Source: Thalassolituus sp. UBA674 (lineage in GTDB: Bacteria > Pseudomonadota > Gammaproteobacteria > Pseudomonadales > Oceanobacteraceae). From it: 29,962 nt of DNA. The stretch spans positions 54,634 to 84,595 of the forward strand of contig DBNK01000024.1 of the NCBI GenBank assembly GCA_002298335.1, written 5' to 3'. The stretch's first letter is position 1; every line of letters starts with the position of its first letter. The notes under the pieces are model-generated. The model did no database searches. It saw nothing but the letters and a program-made list of their open reading frames with translations, and was not told the origin of the DNA. Position numbers and translations under genes: made by a program. Positions 24,470 through 29,962 of this stretch are shown piece after piece.

Positions 24470-25681
24470 ATGCGGAGAGTCGTAATTACCGGTCTGGGCA
24501 TCGTCGGGTGTCTGGGCAACAACAAAGATGAAGTGGCTGCATCCCTCCGTAAGGGCCAGTCGGGCATACGTTATGTGCCGGAATATGAAGAGATTGGTCT
24601 GCGCAGTCACATTGCCGGCCAGCCACAGGTGGATCTGGATGAACTGATCGACCGTAAACTGCGCCGCTTTATGAGCGACGCTGCTGCGTATTCATACCTG
24701 GCCATGACACAGGCCGTCAGCGACGCTGGCCTGAGCCCTGAGATGGTCAGCAGTCCGCGTACTGGTCTGGTCGCCGGTTCCGGAGGCGTATCATCGAGCG
24801 ATATCGTCGAAGCTACCGACATCCTGCGTGAAAAAGGCATCCGCCGTGTCGGGCCTTACCGCGTCACCCGCAGCATGGGCAGTACGGTTTCTGCCAACCT
24901 GGCGACCCCATTCGCCATCAAAGGCGTTAACTATTCCCTGACCTCAGCCTGTGCCACCAGTGCACACTGTATCGGGCACGCCATGGAACTGATCCAGTGG
25001 GGCAAGCAGGACATCATGTTTGCCGGTGGTGGTGAAGAAGAGCACTGGTCCCTGACCATGCAGTTTGATGCCATGGGAGCCCTCTCCACCAAATACAACG
25101 ATGCTCCGCAGACGGCATCGCGCCCATACGACAGCAGCCGCGATGGCTTTGTCATCGCCGGAGGCGCAGGCATGCTGGTGCTCGAAGAATACGAACACGC
25201 TCTCGCCCGTGGTGCTCATATTTACGCGGAAATCACCGGCTACAGTGCCACCTCGGATGGCGATGATATGGTTGCCCCCTCCGGTGAAGGTGCTGAACGC
25301 TGTATGCGTGAGGCGCTGGCAATGGCTGGTAACCCACAGATTGACTACCTGAATACCCATGGCACCTCAACACCAGCCGGAGATGTGTGTGAGCTCAAAG
25401 CCGTACAGCGCGCTTTCGATGGCAATATGCCTCCGCTCAGCTCAACCAAGTCGCTGACCGGGCATTCCCTCGGTGCAGCCGGGGTACAGGAAGCTATCTA
25501 CTGCCTGCTGATGCAGCAGCAGAGCTTTGTTACCGCCAGTGCCAACCTGCACGACCCGGATCCGGAAGTCGCCGGTATGCCCATTATCCGTGAGACCCGG
25601 GAGGCTGATCTGGAGACCGTGATGTCCAACAGTTTCGGCTTTGGCGGCACCAACGCATGTCTGATTTTCAGACGTGTCTGA
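24470..25681 (+). CDS. fabB: 3-oxoacyl-ACP synthase I
   Basis: Beta-ketoacyl-ACP synthase I, elongating acyl-ACP and needed for the unsaturated branch of type II fatty acid synthesis. The 403 residues carry the Cys-His-His triad as Cys161 (SACATSAHCIGHAME), His297 (NTHGTSTPAGD) and His332 (SLTGHSLGAAG), and the C-terminal NSFGFGGTNACLIF loop. The sequence MRRVVITGLGIVGCLGNN and the CATSAHCIG active site are of the FabB rather than FabF type. The ATG at 24470 is chosen because an upstream in-frame GTG would add 13 residues ahead of the conserved start. fabA, its usual Pseudomonas partner, is not adjacent. A large carboxylase-like gene follows in the same direction after 217 bases. Confidence 0.95.
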   Translation: MRRVVITGLGIVGCLGNNKDEVAASLRKGQSGIRYVPEYEEIGLRSHIAGQPQVDLDELIDRKLRRFMSDAAAYSYLAMTQAVSDAGLSPEMVSSPRTGLVAGSGGVSSSDIVEATDILREKGIRRVGPYRVTRSMGSTVSANLATPFAIKGVNYSLTSACATSAHCIGHAMELIQWGKQDIMFAGGGEEEHWSLTMQFDAMGALSTKYNDAPQTASRPYDSSRDGFVIAGGAGMLVLEEYEHALARGAHIYAEITGYSATSDGDDMVAPSGEGAERCMREALAMAGNPQIDYLNTHGTSTPAGDVCELKAVQRAFDGNMPPLSSTKSLTGHSLGAAGVQEAIYCLLMQQQSFVTASANLHDPDPEVAGMPIIRETREADLETVMSNSFGFGGTNACLIFRRV

Positions 25682-25898
25682 AACATGACATACTCTGCAA
25701 CCTGACGGGCAAGCCGGGCTTCTTTCCTGAGCGGCCGCCTGTCACCGGCACCGATGCAGAGCCGGAAAGAATAACCGGGTGAGGGGTAATCCACTCACCG
25801 CTTTATAAGAAACATCGCCTATTGCGGCGACAGCGATCAGAACCGCCCTGCCACCGGCCTCATTGACACCCGGGCCAGCGACACAGTGCAGAGCGGAC
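25682..25898 (+). other. 217-bp gap between fabB and the carboxylase fusion
   Basis: No gene is seen. It holds one clean hairpin, GGTGAG and CTCACC around a 10-base loop (25778-25799), followed by GCTTTATAAG, too T-poor for a confident terminator. TTGACA occurs at 25863-25868 but has no -10 partner. The frame of the next gene is closed upstream by a TAA at 25806. Confidence 0.5.
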
Positions 25899-28800
25899 AT
25901 GAACGGAATTCGGCAGATGACACAAGAAGAAACCCACTGGCAGACTGACCCACTGTTTGAAATTGCGGAAAAACTGTCCGCAGATTTTTCCCTGTTCCCG
26001 GAATACGAAGACAACGAAGTCGATTTCCGCGTCAAAGGCCTGCTGACCCCGGAAGAATGCGCCGTGCGCCTGGAGGCGCTCGACAACCTCACCATCGATG
26101 ACTACATCGAACAGGTTGTCTCCCCCAGCGAAAAATCCAACCGTACCGGTGCCCGTGAAGTCGTCCGTGACCTGGTCATCCGTATCATTTCAGAAATCGA
26201 CGACGGCCCGCTGTATTGTGCCGAAGCTGAGATGGATTTCGGTGGCCAGTTACGCCGTGTCGGATTTATCTGTCAGAACCGGGAATCCGCTAATGGTGCC
26301 TGGAAACCGGCCCACCATAAGCGCGCGGCCCAGCAGGTGCGGATATTTTCGGACCGCTCCATGCCGATCGTGACCTTTATCGACACCCCGGGAGCCGATG
26401 CCGGCGAACAGGCCAACGCCAATAATCAGGCACACTCCATCAGTCACCTGATTACCGAAATGTGTAATACCGGTGTACCGACACTGGGGATTATCTGGGG
26501 TGCGGGTTATTCCGGTGGCGCCATTCCTCTGGCCGCAACCAACATCCTGCTGTCAGTGCGTGACGGTATTTTCAATACCATTCAGCCACAGGGCCTTGCG
26601 AGTATTGCGCGCAAATACAACCTGTCATGGCAGGAATGCGCCAACTATGTCGGTGTATCCGGCGTACAGCTGCGTGAAGCCGGGGTCATCGACGGCATCA
26701 TTGATTACGCACCGACCGACAGCGATGAAAAAATGCGTAATCTGCTGTTGGCCATCACCACAGGTATCCGTTCGATTGAAGAACGCGCGGTAGACTTTAC
26801 CCGTAAAAATCCGTACCTGATGGATCAGTACCGCCGCAGTGTCGAGCGCTTTATGAACCCTTCAGAAAAGCTCAGCACCCTGCAGAAGAATGCCAACTTT
26901 TTTGTCGCTGAAAATCCGACTCAGCACATTAATGTGTTCGGTATCTGTTACCGCTATACGCGTTACCTGACGCTGCGCCGCCGGATTCACTCAACCACCA
27001 TTGAGAACTACGGACGTCTTGCGGAAAAAGAAATTCCATCCGGTCAGCTGCAGGAGCGTACCCAGCGCGAACAGGAGCGGAAATTCCAGAACTGGTTGCA
27101 GGCCCCGGAAAAAATCGTTTACGACGATAACCTGCAACGTTGCTGGAAAAACTTCTGGAGCAAGCACGAGAGCCGCGACGAAAACCGTGGCACCCTCGCC
27201 CGCCTGTTCCTCGGTGAGCCGAAAAACAATTACGTAAAAGCCAAGCAGGAACTCTGCTTTAACCTGGGCCTGTATCTGTTTAACCGCTGGAAATCCGATG
27301 CCGCGATGAACTTTTCGCAGCTGCTGGAATACATGGTGGATTATCAGCAGGTACATTTTCTGCTGCGTGCCAACGACATTCTGGATGCGGTCGCAGTGGC
27401 TGAGTTTATTCAGGATAATCCGCATCCTCTGGCGGTATTTATCCGGGAAGAACTGCCCCACGAAACCCGGCAGCAACTCAACGCCCTGTTGAACAGAGAG
27501 CTGTCCAAAGGTGCCCTGAAGCAGGAGCTGGCCTCGGCACTGAACAATATTCTCAGCAAAGAATTACTGCCTGCAGAAGTCCGTGAATCGCTGAAACTGT
27601 CGACCCCGACTGAAGCACTGTGCCAGGCCGAACAGGTCGCTCATGTTGAAGCCAACCGCCGCATTATTGAAGAAGCACTGGCACCCTATATTCAGTTCCG
27701 TCAGGAAAATCTGCAGAATCCGTCTCACCCGGACATCACCATCATGGATGCCATCCTGCACGATGAACTGCGCGATCAGTTTATGCAGGTGTGCCGCAAT
27801 ATGCGCGTGTTCGGCAGCCTCTATGACAACTTCATTCATAATCTGGTGAACGTTGCCAAAGAAGCCAACGAAAAACACGCCCTGTCACGTAAATCGCTGA
27901 AAACCCTGCTGGATAAATCCCTGTCGGAAGTTACCGAAGGCAGCAGTTATACCGATGCAGATCTGGAATCGTTTAATCACTGGCTGAATTACTTTATTAA
28001 GAGCAACCAGCGCGGTGAATTCCTCAAATCGGTTGAAGAGTGGAAGAAGCTCGCTTTCCCGCGTCTTTCTGACACCCTGTTTGTGGTCATCAGTTTTATT
28101 TTCGAAAAACTGCTGCCGGAATATTACAGCGCAGAAACCAGCGGCAAGACCTACAATGGCCGTATTAATCCGGTCACCATCGGACGCCGTAAAGACTTCT
28201 GGAACCGTCTCAGCATGGCCTACCACGACCTGATGATTCAGCAGGTTCTGGATGATTCCAAGCGCCAGAAAAAGACCACGGCCAATGCCATTATTGACCG
28301 CTTCTTCAACGAATTTGAAGAGCTGAATGCAACTCTGATGTCGGCCGACCCGGTACAGTTTCCTGGCTTCCGCAGCTCTATTGAACAGGCACTGAATAAA
28401 AACGTTAAGCCCTGTGGTGTCATTACCGGTCTGGCGACCATCCGCATCGGTGGCCGGTCGCAACGCGTTGGCGCTCTGATTTCCAATCTGGAATTTCAGG
28501 CCGGGGCGTTTGATATGGCCAGTGCCGAAAAATTCTGCAAATTAATGGTGGAGTGTGCACGTCTGCGTCTGCCGCTGGTGTGTTTTGTCTCCTCCGGTGG
28601 CATGCAGACCAAAGAAGGTGCCGCTGCCCTTTTCTCCATGGCCGTCGTCAACGACCGTATTACCCGTTTTGTACGCGATAACGACCTGCCTCTGGTGGTC
28701 TTCGGTTTCGGTGACTGTACCGGTGGTGCGCAGGCGAGTTTTGTCACTCACCCTCTGGCACAGACCTACTATTTCTCCGGCACCAATATGCCGTTTGCCG

Positions 28801-29962
28801 GACAGATCGTGGTACCGGATTACCTGCCAAGTACCTGTACCCTGTCGAATTATCTCTCAGTTTCCCATGAGTCGATGGATGGTCTGGTCGCGCATCCGTT
28901 TGTACCGGATCTGGATCAGAAACTGCGCGAAATTGATCCGGATATGCCAGTGGCCAAATACACGGTCGATGACGTACTGGAACGCGTTCTTGAAGGCTAT
29001 GTCACCGCCGAACGACTCGCGCCGGAAACCAGTGCAACGCGGAAAAAAGGCAAGAAATTCGGCCCGGTTAATAAAGTGCTGATTCATGCCCGTGGCTGTA
29101 CTGCGGTGAAACTGATCCGCAAAGCTCAGGACAATAACATTGCCGTTGTTCTGATTCAGTCTGATCCGGATATGGATTCAGTACCGGCGGATATGCTCGG
29201 GCCAAACGACCGCCTCGTGTGTATCGGTGGTAACACGCCGGATGAGAGTTATCTCAACGCCAAATCTGTGTTGCACATTGCCCGTTATGAAAAAGTCGAT
29301 GCTCTGCACCCGGGAATTGGTTTCCTGTCCGAAAACAGCCAGTTTGCGGCTCTGTGTGGCAACCACGATATTAACTTTATCGGCCCACCGGTTTCTGCCA
29401 TGGAAACCATGGGCAATAAGTCCAACGCCATCAATACCGCGATGCGGGTTGAGGTACCTGTGGTACCCGGTTCACACGGCATTCTCACCAGCTCAGCGAA
29501 CGCTGCTACGGTGGCCGATGACATTGGTTACCCGGTACTGCTGAAAGCCGTGCACGGTGGCGGTGGTAAAGGTATTCAGGTGGTGCACAGTCCGGATCAT
29601 ATCCATTCGCTGTTCCATCAGATTTCCACCGAGGCCAAGTCAGCCTTTGGTAATGGGGACGTCTACCTCGAGAAATACGTGACGTCGCTGCGTCACATTG
29701 AAGTACAGGTACTGCGTGACCGTGAAGGCAACACCCGTATTCTGGGTCTGCGTGATTGCTCCGTGCAGCGTAATAACCAGAAAATCTTCGAAGAATCCGG
29801 TTCTGTCATGCTACCGCCGGAACTGGAACAGAGTGCTTACGATTACGCCCGCAAACTGACGGATGCGGTGAAATACGTGGGTGCCGGTACGGTGGAATTT
29901 ATTTTCGACCTTCAGTCCATGGCCGTGTATTTCATGGAAATGAACACCCGCCTGCAGGTTGA
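25899..29962 (+). CDS. Fused acyl-CoA carboxylase: CT-alpha-like, CT-beta-like, biotin carboxylase (3' end beyond window)
   Basis: One frame stays open for 1,354 codons to the window edge. Residues about 60-310 are carboxyltransferase-alpha-like, with PIVTFIDTPGADAG (156-169) and GAGYSGGAIPLA (201-212), matching the AccA oxyanion regions. Residues about 310-830 show no motif I know and look mostly helical and charged. Residues about 835-1025 are carboxyltransferase-beta-like, with SSGGMQTKEGA (898-908) and GDCTGGAQASF; no AccD zinc ribbon is seen. From 1058 a biotin carboxylase begins: ALHPGIGFLSEN, ATP-grasp loop KAVHGGGGKG (1216-1225), RHIEVQV (1265-1271), RDCSVQRNNQK with Lys1295, and MEMNTR with Glu1347, Asn1349, Arg1351. 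A biotinyl domain would be expected past the edge. The start could be Met1 or Met7 (25917). Position after fabB suggests malonyl-CoA or related supply; substrate is inference. Confidence 0.88.
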   Translation, partial: MNGIRQMTQEETHWQTDPLFEIAEKLSADFSLFPEYEDNEVDFRVKGLLTPEECAVRLEALDNLTIDDYIEQVVSPSEKSNRTGAREVVRDLVIRIISEIDDGPLYCAEAEMDFGGQLRRVGFICQNRESANGAWKPAHHKRAAQQVRIFSDRSMPIVTFIDTPGADAGEQANANNQAHSISHLITEMCNTGVPTLGIIWGAGYSGGAIPLAATNILLSVRDGIFNTIQPQGLASIARKYNLSWQECANYVGVSGVQLREAGVIDGIIDYAPTDSDEKMRNLLLAITTGIRSIEERAVDFTRKNPYLMDQYRRSVERFMNPSEKLSTLQKNANFFVAENPTQHINVFGICYRYTRYLTLRRRIHSTTIENYGRLAEKEIPSGQLQERTQREQERKFQNWLQAPEKIVYDDNLQRCWKNFWSKHESRDENRGTLARLFLGEPKNNYVKAKQELCFNLGLYLFNRWKSDAAMNFSQLLEYMVDYQQVHFLLRANDILDAVAVAEFIQDNPHPLAVFIREELPHETRQQLNALLNRELSKGALKQELASALNNILSKELLPAEVRESLKLSTPTEALCQAEQVAHVEANRRIIEEALAPYIQFRQENLQNPSHPDITIMDAILHDELRDQFMQVCRNMRVFGSLYDNFIHNLVNVAKEANEKHALSRKSLKTLLDKSLSEVTEGSSYTDADLESFNHWLNYFIKSNQRGEFLKSVEEWKKLAFPRLSDTLFVVISFIFEKLLPEYYSAETSGKTYNGRINPVTIGRRKDFWNRLSMAYHDLMIQQVLDDSKRQKKTTANAIIDRFFNEFEELNATLMSADPVQFPGFRSSIEQALNKNVKPCGVITGLATIRIGGRSQRVGALISNLEFQAGAFDMASAEKFCKLMVECARLRLPLVCFVSSGGMQTKEGAAALFSMAVVNDRITRFVRDNDLPLVVFGFGDCTGGAQASFVTHPLAQTYYFSGTNMPFAGQIVVPDYLPSTCTLSNYLSVSHESMDGLVAHPFVPDLDQKLREIDPDMPVAKYTVDDVLERVLEGYVTAERLAPETSATRKKGKKFGPVNKVLIHARGCTAVKLIRKAQDNNIAVVLIQSDPDMDSVPADMLGPNDRLVCIGGNTPDESYLNAKSVLHIARYEKVDALHPGIGFLSENSQFAALCGNHDINFIGPPVSAMETMGNKSNAINTAMRVEVPVVPGSHGILTSSANAATVADDIGYPVLLKAVHGGGGKGIQVVHSPDHIHSLFHQISTEAKSAFGNGDVYLEKYVTSLRHIEVQVLRDREGNTRILGLRDCSVQRNNQKIFEESGSVMLPPELEQSAYDYARKLTDAVKYVGAGTVEFIFDLQSMAVYFMEMNTRLQV

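Noticed and set aside
25863..25868. TTGACA as a -35 for the carboxylase fusion
   Set aside because: No -10-like hexamer occurs 16-18 bases downstream.
25899..29962. Possibility that the carboxylase fusion is several genes joined by my misreading of the frame
   Set aside because: Codon register was confirmed at the start, at 27000 and at 29940 (all divisible by 3), and no in-frame stop was met in between.

Overview
The window reads as an ordinary chromosomal segment of a marine-type gammaproteobacterium, probably Oceanospirillales or a Pseudomonas relative. This is inferred from four features: gltX followed by tRNA-Ala and tRNA-Glu; a gltA / sdhCDAB-sucAB-lpd-sucCD cluster with lpd between sucB and sucC; a CheV-type chemotaxis protein; and an LPS heptosyltransferase. 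Base composition and codon use look even throughout. I see no insertion sequences, phage genes or CRISPR array.

Layout. (1) 1-1,773, minus strand: a tRNA-Glu cut by the window edge, tRNA-Ala(GGC) with a near-consensus promoter, and gltX. (2) 1,921-2,766: an OmpW-family outer membrane barrel protein, with terminators on both sides. (3) 2,966-14,156, minus strand: nine TCA-cycle genes transcribed in the order sdhC-D-A-B-sucA-B-lpdA-sucC-D. A 445-bp divergent control region separates them from gltA (14,602, plus strand). It holds one good sigma-70 promoter for each side, a perfect 7-3-7 palindrome just downstream of the predicted sdh start, and tandem repeats in the gltA leader. (4) 15,961-16,848: a beta-hydroxyacid dehydrogenase, convergent with a MOSC-domain gene. 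The MOSC ribosome binding site lies inside the terminator hairpin of cheV. (5) 17,745-19,821, minus strand: cheV and waaC. (6) 19,944-24,371, plus strand: an envelope-glycan cassette of an MprF-like membrane protein, a polyprenyl-phosphate glycosyltransferase, an ArnT-like membrane glycosyltransferase and a PAP2 phosphatase. (7) 24,470-end, plus strand: fabB, then a very long open frame (25,899 to the window edge, 1,354 codons with no stop).

The most notable object is that last frame. It fuses a carboxyltransferase-alpha-like half, about 500 residues with no motif I recognise, a carboxyltransferase-beta-like half, and a biotin carboxylase, in that order. This is an acyl-CoA carboxylase on one chain. 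Its CT halves are in the opposite order to the beta-then-alpha arrangement of the usual fused carboxyltransferases. It lies downstream of fabB, which suggests a role in malonyl-CoA or other carboxyacyl-CoA supply.

Functionally, regions 3 and the start of 4 supply citrate synthase and the 2-oxoglutarate-to-fumarate half of the TCA cycle. Region 6 with waaC builds or decorates the outer membrane. Region 7 serves fatty acid synthesis.
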